Positions 17,930 through 28,165 are shown, numbered from the stretch's first letter. The stretch is DNA of 64,000 nt from Hyaloraphidium curvatum (GCA_025558095.1 JAIVFI010000028.1:124001-188000); one strand, 5' to 3'. Notes: a model not told the origin generated them from the sequence alone. Program-made: numbers and translations.

Positions 17930-19524
17930 TCACCCCTTGCACGCCATGTCGAGCACCACGGCCACCCCCGCCGACTTGAGCAGCGTCCACAGCCCCACGA
18001 GCACCGTGAACACGCTGATGAGCAGCGTCCTCACGACGGCAAAGTCCGCCGGGATCCCCGCGACCCTCGGCCTGGAATTCCGCGCGCGCGCAAAGGCCGC
18101 CAAGCCCGCCGCGCGCTCCGCCAGCTCCCTCCGCACGGATGCGTCGGCGCAGCGCGGGAGCATGAGCTGCAGCTCGGCTTCGGCGCGGGCGTACAGCTCC
18201 GAGACGGCGAATATCTCCTCGTTGGTCGAGGCGGCCTTCGGCGACGGGGTGCGGGTGAGCCTCGGGACCGGGCCGCGGGACGGGCGCGGTTGCTCACGTT
18301 GACCATGTCCACCGTGACCGTGAGGATCATCTGCAGGACGATGGCGAAGCACCAGGCGGGCACGCACGATCCGACCGAGGCGTTGATGATGCCGGCTCCG
18401 AAGCCAGTAACCACGTAGGCGACGATGTAGCCGCCAGAAGTCATGGGCGTGGTGCGGTGGTCCCAGGCGACGCCGAGTGCCGCATGCAGTGCGAGGTAGG
18501 AGTCGTCGCTCGGGATATCCTCGGACGGTGTCGCGCCGGAATGTTGGCGGAAGCGGTCCAGCATTGCCCGAAGGCACAGCACAGCCGCGCGATGCCGAAG
18601 CCGGAATAGCAGCCGGCGCGCGGGAGGGTTGCCAGCGAACCGCAGGGCGATGGCAAAGGCGCCGAAGAAGGCGGAGTTGGCCAGCGCGAAGACGTTGGCG
18701 GCGACGCCCCACCACGCGGTCCACGTCACAGGTGCAAGCGTGACCAGGGACGTGTAGAGCATGAAAAATGCGGCGGTGTAGAGTGCGGCGGTCCTCACAC
18801 AAAAGTCGGCCCAGCGCCAGTAGCCCGCGGCCGCCGGCAGACGGCCTGCGCAGGAGCGATCGGGGCACGGGCACAGCGTGTCCCGCGGATCGTGGACCAG
18901 CAGGCGCGACTCCGTGACGGCGCGCACCAGCTGCGCCCACCGCGCGACGGGTGCATATGGATGTGCGCTGGCGTCGGCTTCACGCGGGCGCTGTGCGGCA
19001 CGCGCAAAGCGCGTCAGGGAGGTCGCGAGCAGCGCCGTGGTGAACGTCGAGGTAAACAGCGCGGCGTACAAGGCGATGGCGGCGACACCGGCGGCCATCT
19101 GTGGCTTGCCAAAGACGAGCAGCTCGGCGTTGCCGAACCACGCGGCAACGGCGCCCAGCACCAGGCTCGCCTGTAGAACGACGACCAGGGGGATGAAAAG
19201 CGCCGAAGCCGGGACGACCAAAGTCTGCAGCGCCACGGCGGCCGCCGCAGACGCCGATATCGGGCGCAGCTCGCGCACCAGCGAGCCCCGGGTTAGCGGA
19301 TCGGCGTCGCGGAGCTCGGCAGCGGGATCGGGCGGCGGCGGCGCGTCCAGCGGCCCCGTGTCGGCGTTGCATTCGGGGAACAGGGCAAGCCACTCCCTGT
19401 CGCTGAAGAGCGCCGCAGGGTGCTTCTCGGGCAGCGCGTCCGGCGTCTCCATCGGCTCGCCGTGCACCGACGTCGGCATCTTGCCCGTCTGAATGAGCAG
19501 TTGGTCTGGCGCTTTTCGACGCAC
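17930..19524 (-). CDS. Seven-TM membrane protein, family A (paralogue of the gene at 2.8 kb)
   Basis: Two exons, 18298-19524 and 17930-18235, with a 62-nt GTGAGC...AAG intron; 510 residues, or 495 if the ATG at 19479 is used. Seven hydrophobic segments are spaced as in the paralogue, the last (TLLISVFTVLVGLWTLLKSA) close to the C-terminus. Shared blocks are EWLALFPE near the N-terminus, PLTRGSLV, CPCPDRSCAGRLPAAAGYWR before TM3, GSCVPAW at TM6 and VGLWTLLKSAGV at TM7. The intron sits between TM6 and TM7, where the paralogue has none. No known family was recognised; a chemoreceptor-like role is only a guess. The 5' end overlaps or abuts the start of the divergent DsbB gene. Confidence 0.7.
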
Positions 19525-19621
19525 CGTGCGGAGCGATCCGCGACCGAGGTGGCCCGACCCAGCGGCGGCGTTTCCCAGCCTTCATCGTCTCGCCGAACGG
19601 CCGGCTGCCCGGACTGTCAGA

Positions 19622-20236
19622 ATGGCGCCGCGCCCGGCGTCCGCCGCCCCGAACGGCTCGCCGGCGAGCGGCTCGCGGAAGCTGCCCGCCGAGAAGGACG
19701 CGTCGGCATCCGCCAAACCGCGGTACGCCGAACCCCGCAGCCCGCCGGCCCGCGCCGCCCTCGACCTCCTCCGGCGTGTCGCGGAGGACGCCCGCGTGTC
19801 GCTGCTCCTCCTCGCGGCCGCAGGGTTCGCCGCCCTCTCCGCGGCCTTGATCGCCGAACACGTATTCGGACTCCTTCCTTGCGCCCTCTGCCTCATGCAG
19901 CGCTACCCTTACGCCATGGTTGCCGCGCTCGGCCTCCCCGCGCTCCTGCGCCTCCCGCCGTGGCTCGCCACCCTCCTCCTCTCCTTCGACGCCCTCGCCA
20001 TGCTCTCCAACGCCGTCATCGCCTCGTACCACGTCGGGGTGGAGCAGCACTGGTGGACGGACGAACTGACCTGCGGCGCGGCGGCGGACGGGCTGTCGCT
20101 GATGGAACCGACGGCGATCAGGTGCGACGAGGTGCCGTGGGAGCTGTTCGGGATCTCCATGGCGGGGTACAACGTGCCGGCGTCGCTGGCGATGGCGGGG
20201 TTTGCGGGGGCGGCGGCGTGGTATTCCAGGAGCTAA
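19622..20236 (+). CDS. DsbB-like disulfide-bond oxidoreductase (bacterial type)
   Basis: Intronless, 204 residues. Four TM helices surround the first cysteine pair C87/C90 in LLPCALCLMQRYPYAM, which has the CxLC-xxQR form of bacterial DsbB. The second pair is C151 (ELTCGAA) and C168 (IRCDEVPW). YHVGVEQHWW and VPWELFGISMAGYN are hallmarks of alphaproteobacterial DsbB. In bacteria DsbB reoxidises DsbA and passes electrons to quinone. A fungal copy suggests transfer from bacteria or from the mitochondrial ancestor. The frame is open upstream to an ATG at 19493, which would add an Arg-rich, acid-free leader (MSSWSGAFRRTVRSDPRPRW) looking like a mitochondrial presequence, but overlapping the divergent gene. 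GC content matches the neighbours, so it is not recent contamination. Confidence 0.85.
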   Translation: MAPRPASAAPNGSPASGSRKLPAEKDASASAKPRYAEPRSPPARAALDLLRRVAEDARVSLLLLAAAGFAALSAALIAEHVFGLLPCALCLMQRYPYAMVAALGLPALLRLPPWLATLLLSFDALAMLSNAVIASYHVGVEQHWWTDELTCGAAADGLSLMEPTAIRCDEVPWELFGISMAGYNVPASLAMAGFAGAAAWYSRS

Positions 20237-20545
20237 CTGCCGGTGGTATTGAGGTGGATGCGTGGAGACGGGCGGCTAGCTCAAGCAGATCGAGCCGCGG
20301 GCATGCGGACTAGGCGGAGGACGCGTTTCCGACTGCGATGTGACTTGAGTTCTACCGCAAACACTTTCCTGGTGAGAGATAATGGTCAATCGGCAGTTTT
20401 CGGTGCGTTGTGGCGTCCACCCGACCTCGTATCGGGGCGTGACCCGTGGGAGACAATCGGACAAACACCGTCGCAACCTCCACCTTCGAAGCGGCGCCGC
20501 TGCTGTCCTAAGCTCCGGCTCTCCATCTCAAAAAGTACAGCAACC
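20237..20545. other. Intergenic region
   Basis: About 309 bases between two same-strand genes. A lower-GC stretch around 20340-20410 is probably 3' UTR or promoter. Nothing else was seen. Confidence 0.4.
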
Positions 20546-21006
20546 ATGGACGCGGCCGCCACCCGCGCCCTCGTCCAGAAGTTCCTCGACGCGCGCGGCG
20601 CCAACGACCCCGCGGCCTTCGGCCCCCTCCTCGCCGCGGACTGCGTGTGGCACCCGCCCCCGAGCATGCTCCCCGAGCTCACGGGGCGCGAGAAGATCGT
20701 CGCGGCGCTCTCGGGCGGCGCCGTGGGCAAGTTCCTCGACGTGTCGACGATCAAGAGGGACGTCAAAAAGGTCATCGTGGAAGGGGACACGGCGGTGGTG
20801 CTGCAGACCCTGACGGGCACCACGCATTCGGGGGAGACGTACGTGAACGACTACTGCTGGGTCTACAAGTGCGCCGGCGGCGAGATCGTGAGGATGGACG
20901 AGTTTGCGGACTCGTTCAAGGTGCGCGGGCGTTGCGTTGATCGCGCGCCGGGTCGCCCATTCACGCTCCCGTCCAGGCCGCCAAGCTGTTCGGGATCGCC
21001 AAGTAA
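20546..21006 (+). CDS. SnoaL/NTF2-like protein
   Basis: Two exons, 20546-20920 and 20977-21006, split by a 56-nt GTGCGC...CCAG intron; 134 residues. The domain begins with helix VQKFLDARGANDPAAFGPLL, then the pocket segment ADCVWHPPPSMLPELTGREKI, and ends EIVRMDEFADSFK followed by AAKLFGIAK. This is the SnoaL-like/ketosteroid-isomerase fold, a small alpha+beta barrel with very varied functions (isomerase, dehydratase, binding protein). No particular substrate can be assigned. Read through the intron, the frame would run into a low-complexity G tract, which supports splicing. Confidence 0.75.
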
Positions 21007-21580
21007 CGTTCTCGGCGTGTCTGTAGGGGGGGGGGGGGCGGTGTCGGGCGGACGGGTTTGGTGGGTGCCTTCCGCTTTGGAGGCAGCAAATGCGGAGGTG
21101 CTGTATTGCAGGCGGCGGTGTGTGCCCATCACGGCTTCGGGAATCAATAGTAGTCGAACTTCGTGAGAGGAAAGGCCGCTTGGGTCGTCCGCAGGCGAGA
21201 ACCCACGCCCCTTTGGCCCCGCCCGGCCTGCCGCCAACGCCGATACCGTGCTTTCCTGAAGCCCAGCAATGCTTTGTTTGAATCTGTCTGTCCCCGACGC
21301 CACTGGATGCAGCGCGATGGCGAGGGACGTGGACCGCGGCGCTCGTTTGCCGTTCCGCCCCTGCTGGATCGCACTACACCGCCGACTGCGTGCTCTGGGA
21401 GCCATGAATCGAGGAAGGAGAGAGGCGGAAGAGCTCGGCACTGGCACCAACCCCGAGCTCATCGCCTCGGAGCTCGGAGAGGGCGGCCACACCAGCCAAC
21501 GACCAAGCCCCGACTGACAGCCACGCACCGTCCCCCGCCGCAGACCGGCCAGTTTTGCCAAGGACCGGCGAGGCCCCGCG
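21007..21580. other. Intergenic region with a 13-base G run
   Basis: About 570 bases. It holds a homopolymer of 13 G at 21026-21038, just past the SnoaL-like gene. Open frames here look like shadows. It presumably carries the terminator of the upstream gene and the promoter of the next. Confidence 0.45.
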
Positions 21581-23961
21581 ATGGACAGCGCGCGGACCGA
21601 TGCGACGGCCGGGCACGATGCGCCGCCGCCGCACTTCACCGTCGACCCCGCGGGCCGCCCCGCGCGCTACGTCTTCAGACGCATCGACCCGACCATCCCG
21701 CGCGAACCCCCGCCGCCCGGCGACGCGCCGCCGCTGCTCGCGCGCGATCCCGCGCTGAAGCTCGCGGCAGCCGATCCCGGCGTGCCTCTGAACATCGCCC
21801 GGACGCTGCGGCACATGGCCCTGAGGCGCATCATAAGGAGGCGCAACGGGGAGTTCGCGCCGCCCTCGCGGCTCGCCCATCTCGCGTGGACGGCAATCTT
21901 TGCCGTGCTGGCCGTTGTGTTCATCGCTGCCGGCGTGTACCACATCGTCACCCACTCGCGGGGCGACCCAAACTCGCCCGGACTGACGTTGGATCAGTGG
22001 TTCCTCTTCTTCATTCTGATCGTGCTCGTTCCGCGGCTCTTCCTGGGGCCGCAGACGCGCCAGCTTACGCGGAGCGTGTTCCTCGTCGCCGACGCCTGGT
22101 GCGTGGGCATCTTCCTGCTCGACATCTTTATCAAGGTCCAGTACGAGGCCGAGAAACCCTCGGGCCAGCCGTACGATCAGGACCCGTACTGGCGGAGCGT
22201 CTTCATCGGCCTCACCGTCGCCGCCGTGGCCATCATCACGCTGCTGATCGCGCGGGACCTGTGGCACCTCCAGGTGCTCCCCTGGCTCCTTGCCACGGGC
22301 CGGGTCTCGGACGAAAGGACGGTCCCATACTTTGATCTTCGCCCCGTCGAGGACCGCCCATGGACCTTCTCGTTCAAGCCCGAGGGCTCCTTCCGCCGCT
22401 CCACGCTGACATACCGCGGCTCCGTCGACGCCGACGGGCGGCCCGACGGGTACGGCGAGTACCTGGACGACAGCACGGGCGGGGAGTCGCTCTCGGGCTT
22501 CTTCCGCAACGGGATCCCAGTGGCTCCCTTCACCTCGGCCATCCCCACGACCGGGTCGACGTTTTCCGCCGCGCGGATCGCCATCCTGCGCAACTGCGCG
22601 TCGCCCTGGGACACGGGGAGCCTGACGCTGAAGCGCAGCGAGGGGCTGACCGTGGGCGTGGCCGCGGTCGAGTGCTGCCTGGCAGGACGGTTCCTGCGGC
22701 ACCTCCCCGAGGCGACGCTCCTCATGCCCCCCGAGCGAGTCTCCCCCGAATCCACGGCCAAGATGCTGAAGCTGATCGCTGAGCCACCCGAATCCGACCC
22801 GGGGCTGGACGCGGCGGTGCTCTACGTCCACGGCCTGTTCAACACCGCGCGCGTGGCCGCCGCCGAGATCTCGCAGGTCCGCGCGCTGGGCGCCTACCCC
22901 GCGGGCCTCAAGTTCTTCGTCTTCGACTGGCCTGCAGGGAGGTTCCCGATCTCGACCTTCTACGGCGTGCGCAAGGTGAGCAAGAGCCAGGGAGTCAAGG
23001 AGGATCTGTGGGCCGCGGTGCGGTACATCTCCTCGCTCGGATTCAAGACCCTGCACGTCGTGGGACACTCGTAAGTTGTGTCCGGCGGTGGATCATATCG
23101 CTTGACTGATCCTGACCCGCCGTCAAGCATGGGCTGCCGTGTCTCCTGCCACCTCACCGAGCGCGCCTCGGAGCTCTTCCTCCCCCGCGGCGCGGAGCGC
23201 TCGGGCCCGGACGACCCCCGCATGCGGCTGGCCACTGTCACCCTGATCCACGGCGAGATGGACCTCGTCGACTTCGTCTCGGTCAAGTACCCCGTGCTGC
23301 GCGCCTACGCGGGCGTGGTCACGTGCTACACCGACCCCACGGACAAGGCCCTGGAGCTCGCCGAGTTCCTCACGGGCCGGCTGGCCATGGGCCGCAACCC
23401 CGACGGTTTCTTCCTGACCCCGGGCGACCCGGCGTGCGGGGAGGAGTTCGCGGGGCTGATGGAGCGCGAGCCGGGGTGGCTCAAGGCCCGGACGGGGTCG
23501 GACCACGATCTGGCGGGGAAGCTGGGGGCGGCGGTGGGTATCGCGGCGGGGGCGGTCGGGGAGCTGGGGATCGAGATCGCCGAGGCGGTGCCGGTGCCGG
23601 CCGACGCCACGGAAGTGCGGTTCCGGAGGAACGTGGACGCGAGGGGCCCGATCATGGTGCGGGAGCCGGTGGTCAAGGGGTGGCTGGACCTGGACGTGGT
23701 GGATTCGTCGTTCCTGGACACAAACACGGATAAGGCGCGGCATTCCCTGTTCGTGAGTGGCGTTCGGTGGCCGATATGGGCCCGGAGACTCTTACGCGCG
23801 ACACCTTTGCGCCCCAGATCTTCAACCGCACCCTCCTGGACGATGTGTACGAGGTAGTCACCACCGGACGCCGGGCGGCAGAACGCACCTCGCGCCTGCT
23901 CAGGCGGGGCGGCAACGTGTTCGTGTACCTGGTCGCGCCGAGCTTCGTCGCCGCCCTCTAG
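21581..23961 (+). CDS. Polytopic membrane protein with MORN-like motif and DUF900-type alpha/beta hydrolase
   Basis: Exons 21581-23070, 23128-23752 and 23818-23961; introns 57 and 65 nt; 752 residues. The cytosolic Pro-rich N-terminus leads to four TM helices at about residues 103-126, 140-156, 167-187 and 205-228. Next is a MORN-like stretch (YRGSVDADGRPDGYGEYL, then GFFRNGIP). The C-terminal half is an alpha/beta hydrolase of the DUF900 kind: LYVHGLFNTARVAAAEI, FFVFDWPAG, and the nucleophile elbow HVVGHSMGCRV formed exactly across the first splice junction. DTNTDKARHSLF fits the region around the catalytic His. Bacterial DUF900 proteins lack this membrane-MORN front. Substrate unknown; esterase or lipase activity is inferred. 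Confidence 0.75.
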
Positions 23962-24645
23962 GAACGCGGCAGTGGAGCCGCCTTTAGCTCGCGGGTTGGC
24001 GGAGCCTCACGATCCGCTGGTCTGCCGGCGCGGACCCGCTGGGCGCGACGACGGCGTGGCTGCGACCTGTGCACAGACCGACCTGCTCCAGTGGCTCCCG
24101 CGGATCACCATCCCCGTCGGGAGGCAACGGCTCGCGGTGAGGATCGGGTGCCTTGAGAAGTAGTATTTCTTGGTCGTATTCGTTTAGTTATTGCAGTTTG
24201 TGATTTCTTCGATCGGATTTCACTTTCCGTGTCCGACCCACCGGTTCGTAGAGGGGTCCGAGTATACTGCTCCAACTCGGCGCACCGACACGCCGAATGA
24301 CGGCGGATCTGACTTGGCGGCCATTTTCGGGATGCGAAAGGATGTTTCACGTAGGCTTACCTCCCAGCTTGTGCCCAAGAACTGTGCGAACGAATGTGGC
24401 AAATCGCAGGGCCGGATGCTGATGGTCGCCGCGACTCCCAAGGCCCGAGCATCGCTTCCGGCCAGCCGGATCGCGATCGGACCACCTTCGATCCGCTCAG
24501 ACCGACCCATATCCACCCGCTTGTGCCCTTGCTGATGCTGCGCGGATCCGTCCTGGCCGGCGGAAAACGCTGACCAGGGCCTGGACCCGCGCTCCGCCGC
24601 CGCTTACCCGTCAGCAACGTCCCCGGGACACTGCCCCCGCCCGCC
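23962..24645. other. Intergenic region
   Basis: About 680 bases between same-strand genes. An AT-richer segment at 24160-24240 is likely the 3' UTR of the hydrolase. Open frames on either strand (for example 24220-24516, minus) show no domain and biased Ser/Arg content; I do not call them genes. Confidence 0.45.
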
Positions 24646-27024
24646 ATGGCCGACGCCGGCGCCCCCGACCCGCGGCTGAGCGCACAGGGCGCAGCGGCGC
24701 TCGAGGCGGCGTTCCTCGCGGCGGTGCCGCCCGACAGCGCCAACTTCCTGCTGGGCCCCTTTGCGGACGTGCGGGCGGGCCGCGAATGCGATCTGCGGTG
24801 GAAAGCGCTGTACGGCGGCGCGCTGCACGATGCGCTGGTCAATTGGATCGGTGCCCGAGCGCTGCGGCGGGCGGGGGTGACCGCGGAGGGCGGGCTCCGC
24901 CTCTCCGACGTGCTGGACAACGAGGAGGCCGAGGAGGCGATCGACGCCCGGTTCGAGCAGCTGCTGAGCTCGGAGATGGACAGGCTGAAGGAGAGGGCGG
25001 CGAGGGCCGGGCCGGAGGAGCTGCAGGCGCTGTCGTGGGACCCGGCGACCGTCGCCCTCGTGCAGGCGCTCCTCGGGGGCGAGTTCTACACCGATCTCAA
25101 GGAAGGCGGTCGGCCGACATCCAGCTACGCGGAGGACTTGCACGCCGTCTGGATGGCCGTCGGCGTGCCCGGGTCGCGGGGTCCCCTCCCCGAGGCGGAC
25201 GGCCTGGACTCTCTGCTCCTCCAGCAGCTTGCCGTCTCGGCGCTCTGGGTGCAGGTCTTTTTCGAAATCTGGCTGGCCAACAACTCGGGCACCCCGCCTG
25301 CGCACGACTACGCTTCGACTTTCTTCAATGTGCCGGCCATGCTCCCGCCCGTGCTCGTCGCCTCCATCCCGCCGCCCTCGCAGCGGGAACCGAACGGCCC
25401 CATCCCCTCGGACCTCCCCTTACGCCGCCCGGCATTCACCCTGGGCGAATGGTCCGCCTTCCTGGACCCCTCTTCCGCCGCCCCCCTGGCCCCCGCGACG
25501 CGCCGCGCCATCCTCTCGGGCTGCATCACCGACCTCGCCGCCGCCGGCGACGCGCAGCTCGTCGGCACCCTCGTCCTCGCCGCCCTCCGGGTGGGCGAAT
25601 TCGCCGCGTGGCTCAAGGCGAGGGGGATGTCGGTGCTGGGCGTGGTCGTGGCGGAGGAGCTGCTCTCCCGCGGAGGGGATCCGCTGGCCGCGGTTGCGGC
25701 CGACCGGTCGGGGTGCGGGGCCGAGGTCGCGAGGACGCTGGGGAACTCGGAGCTGCCGGAGGCGGTGCGCAGGAGGGCGGCGTTCCGCGACGCGCTGCTC
25801 GAGATCGAGGCGGCGTTGCCGCCGCAGATCGCCGCCGCGTACGCGTCGGGGGACTTCGACGCTTTCAGCGCCGCGGTGGCGCCGCTGGGGCTCAAGGAGG
25901 TGCAGGTGCAGAACCTGCTGAGCTACCTGACGATGCTGCGGCTGGTGATGATGCTGGTGGGGAGTCCGGAGCCGTTTTCGGACCTTGCTCCCAAGGATGC
26001 GACCGAGCAAGCACAGGGCGAGAAGGGAGCGGGCCTAGAACGGCCCCCTTCGGAGCTCTCTTCCGACGCTTCCGATGGTGTGGACGCCTCCGACGGCTCG
26101 GACGCCTCGGACAGCGATCCCGCCGACGCCCTCGTCCGCCTGTGGATCTCCACCCCGCCCTTTTCCCAGGCCTCCCGCGACGCCGTCCTCATCTCCCGCG
26201 CCGTGCGCACCCTCCTCTCCCGCTTCTCCGCCGACGCCCTCCGCGCCAACATCCTCGCCCCCGTCGCGTGCTTCTCCGCCACCCACGCCGCGTGGTTCAA
26301 CCTGTTGGTGCTGAAGCAGTTCCGGTGGATGCTCGCCCGTGCGAGCCCGGCGGCGCAGGCGGGGGCATTGGACGTGTTCAACGGCCTCGTGTCGGACGTC
26401 GAGGCGTGCATGGACCTGCTGGAGGCCAGCGGGTGGCGGCAGCACGCGGACGTGCGCCTCCTCCTGCGCGGGATCCTGGAGGGCGAAGGGACGGCGCTGA
26501 CCCGGGCGGACGTGCAGATGCTCCGCAGCGCGAGCGTGGTCGCGTCGTACTGCCCGCATGCCGGCGGGGGTGCGGAGGGGCGGTGCTGGGTGTGCGCGGC
26601 GGACGCGTCGAGGAGGAGGTCATCCCTGGTGGAGGCCGGGCCGGCGAGCCCCGTGAGCCCCGTGACTCCCGTCAACGACTTCAGGCAGGACGAAGGGGAG
26701 GACGACGGGGAGGATGCGGAGACGGCGCTGGCGGTGGTCGAGCTGTCGCTGTCGGGGCTGGCGCGCACGGGGAGCGACAGCACCGACGGGGGCCGGACGG
26801 GGAAGAGGGTGCGGTTCGTGCCGCTTGTGCGGGTGCACGAGACGTACTCCAAGGAGGAAGGGTACCCGTCGCGGACGATGCATGCGCCTGACGTCGGCGA
26901 GGGTGGGGCCGAGGGGAAGGGCGGCATCACGGCGTACGTGGATGCGGGCATGGCGTCGCTGGAGGTGTTGCTGAAGCAGAGGGGCTCGGCGGGGCTGCCG
27001 AACTTGAAGGCGTACTGGTCGTGA
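24646..27024 (+). CDS. Large protein of unknown function with a possible PP1-docking motif
   Basis: Intronless, 792 residues, mostly helical and Ala/Leu-rich. I recognise no domain. A Ser/Asp tract (about residues 470-490) separates two helical halves. Near residues 635-655 a small cluster of Cys and His (YCPH then GRCWVCA) could bind a metal. After a Ser/Pro/Val linker and an acidic patch comes GKRVRFVPLVRVHETYSKEE. It contains an RVxF-like sequence (RVRF), and the ETYSKEEY-like tail is the form seen in fungal and animal PP1-regulator peptides. A phosphatase-1 targeting role is a hypothesis. The ATG at 24646 is the first of the frame. Codon use matches the neighbours. Confidence 0.65.
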   Translation: MADAGAPDPRLSAQGAAALEAAFLAAVPPDSANFLLGPFADVRAGRECDLRWKALYGGALHDALVNWIGARALRRAGVTAEGGLRLSDVLDNEEAEEAIDARFEQLLSSEMDRLKERAARAGPEELQALSWDPATVALVQALLGGEFYTDLKEGGRPTSSYAEDLHAVWMAVGVPGSRGPLPEADGLDSLLLQQLAVSALWVQVFFEIWLANNSGTPPAHDYASTFFNVPAMLPPVLVASIPPPSQREPNGPIPSDLPLRRPAFTLGEWSAFLDPSSAAPLAPATRRAILSGCITDLAAAGDAQLVGTLVLAALRVGEFAAWLKARGMSVLGVVVAEELLSRGGDPLAAVAADRSGCGAEVARTLGNSELPEAVRRRAAFRDALLEIEAALPPQIAAAYASGDFDAFSAAVAPLGLKEVQVQNLLSYLTMLRLVMMLVGSPEPFSDLAPKDATEQAQGEKGAGLERPPSELSSDASDGVDASDGSDASDSDPADALVRLWISTPPFSQASRDAVLISRAVRTLLSRFSADALRANILAPVACFSATHAAWFNLLVLKQFRWMLARASPAAQAGALDVFNGLVSDVEACMDLLEASGWRQHADVRLLLRGILEGEGTALTRADVQMLRSASVVASYCPHAGGGAEGRCWVCAADASRRRSSLVEAGPASPVSPVTPVNDFRQDEGEDDGEDAETALAVVELSLSGLARTGSDSTDGGRTGKRVRFVPLVRVHETYSKEEGYPSRTMHAPDVGEGGAEGKGGITAYVDAGMASLEVLLKQRGSAGLPNLKAYWS

Positions 27025-27157
27025 TGCGAATGCAACGTTGGTTTGATCCGCTGCTTGATGGAATGCTTGAGATTTGGAAGAGCGCCCCGCCCCGGACCCC
27101 GAAAATCCGGAGCGGGGTGCCCTTGTGACTCAGGCCGACGCCACCCCTCTCCCCGCA

Positions 27158-28165
27158 ATGCGCCGCGCCGTCCTGGCCGTTTCGCGCCTCCCGCGCGCTC
27201 TCTCAGCGCCTGCGCTGCCGCCCGCCGTGGTTCCGCGCGCGGCGGCTGTCGCGGTGCCGCGCCGCGCGTTCCGCCCCTCGCCCGCCGCCCGCTCCGTATC
27301 CCACGAGCCGCCCGTCGCCGCGGAGAACAAAACCATCGTCGACCTGCTGAGGCAGGAAAGGAAGCGGGTCGCCGACGGTGGGCCGTCCCCGAACCCCCCG
27401 ACAACAGAAACTGACTCCCCCGGACATCCGAAACTCCGGAACCACCCCACCTGCCCCGAAACAGACCAGTTCGCCCTCTACATCCGCCACCTGCACCCCG
27501 ACCAGACCCCCCCGCCCGACTCGCGCGCCGACATCGTGGACCACGTCGTCTCGGCCCTTGCCATCGAGGCCGCCGCCACGGAGGAGGTGCTGTTCCCCGT
27601 GCTGCGCGACCTGGTGGGCGAGAACAAGACGTGGGAGGAGGACGAGGTGGTGAGCAGCAGCGGGACGAAAGGGCACCATGCCAAGAACGTGTTTGTGGGT
27701 GGCACGTTGCGAGGACCAGCTGCGTCCGCTGATCCCGTGATCCCGGAAACAGGAAAAGTGGGTCGACTACCACGTCTCCCTGCGGAAGCAGCTCGAGGAC
27801 GTGCACGCGCTGGCCCGCGGCGCCGAGACGGAGCAGCTCGACCGCGCCATGAGGGAGCTGATCAGGCACGTCGGCGAGCTGTCCGAGTACGAGAACGAGC
27901 TGCTGTTTCCGCTCGTCGAGGCCCATTTCAACCGCGGGCAGCTCGAGTACATGGCAAAGGACTACGTCGAGAGCCGCTACCGGGGTATACTTGCCTCCCT
28001 CGCCCCCTCTGCCTCGGATCGCTGACCCCGGTTTATCCGGCAGTGCCCCACGAACCCCATCCCAACGTTCCAGGCTGGATGTACAAGCACCCCACGTTGG
28101 AGCGGGCCATGAACAGGGTGCTGCGCGTGGCGGACGCGGTGAAGGAGACGGTCACGGGGAGATAG
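27158..28165 (+). CDS. Hemerythrin-like (HHE) protein, probably mitochondrial
   Basis: Four exons are proposed: 27158-27377, 27465-27688, 27753-27984 and 28044-28165; introns 87, 64 and 59 nt; 265 residues. The first 70 residues are Arg/Ala/Pro-rich without acidic residues (MRRAVLAVSRLPRALSAPAL), a good mitochondrial presequence. The four-helix HHE region contains TIVDLLRQE, IVDHVVSALAIEAAATEEVLFP with the EE-lFP signature, GHHAKN, DYHVSLRKQLEDV and HVGELSEYENELLFPLVEAH. Not all iron-ligand histidines of true hemerythrins are obvious (E replaces H in several places), so metal binding may differ. The first intron is a multiple of three without a stop, so retention would insert 29 residues; its status is the least sure. 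Confidence 0.7.
   Translation: MRRAVLAVSRLPRALSAPALPPAVVPRAAAVAVPRRAFRPSPAARSVSHEPPVAAENKTIVDLLRQERKRVADGGPSPNPPTTETDSPGHPKLRNHPTCPETDQFALYIRHLHPDQTPPPDSRADIVDHVVSALAIEAAATEEVLFPVLRDLVGENKTWEEDEVVSSSGTKGHHAKNVFVGGTLRGPAASADPVIPETGKVGRLPRLPAEAARGRARAGPRRRDGAARPRHEGADQARRRAVRVRERAAVSARRGPFQPRAARVHGKGLRREPLPGYTCLPRPLCLGSLTPVYPAVPHEPHPNVPGWMYKHPTLERAMNRVLRVADAVKETVTGR

Noticed and set aside
21374-23068. 564-codon minus-strand open frame
   Set aside because: Antisense of the DUF900 membrane-protein gene, whose splice and motif evidence is strong.
24786-26891. 701-codon plus-strand frame overlapping the unknown gene
   Set aside because: Gly/Arg/Pro-rich alternative frame caused by high GC; the 792-codon frame has ordinary composition.
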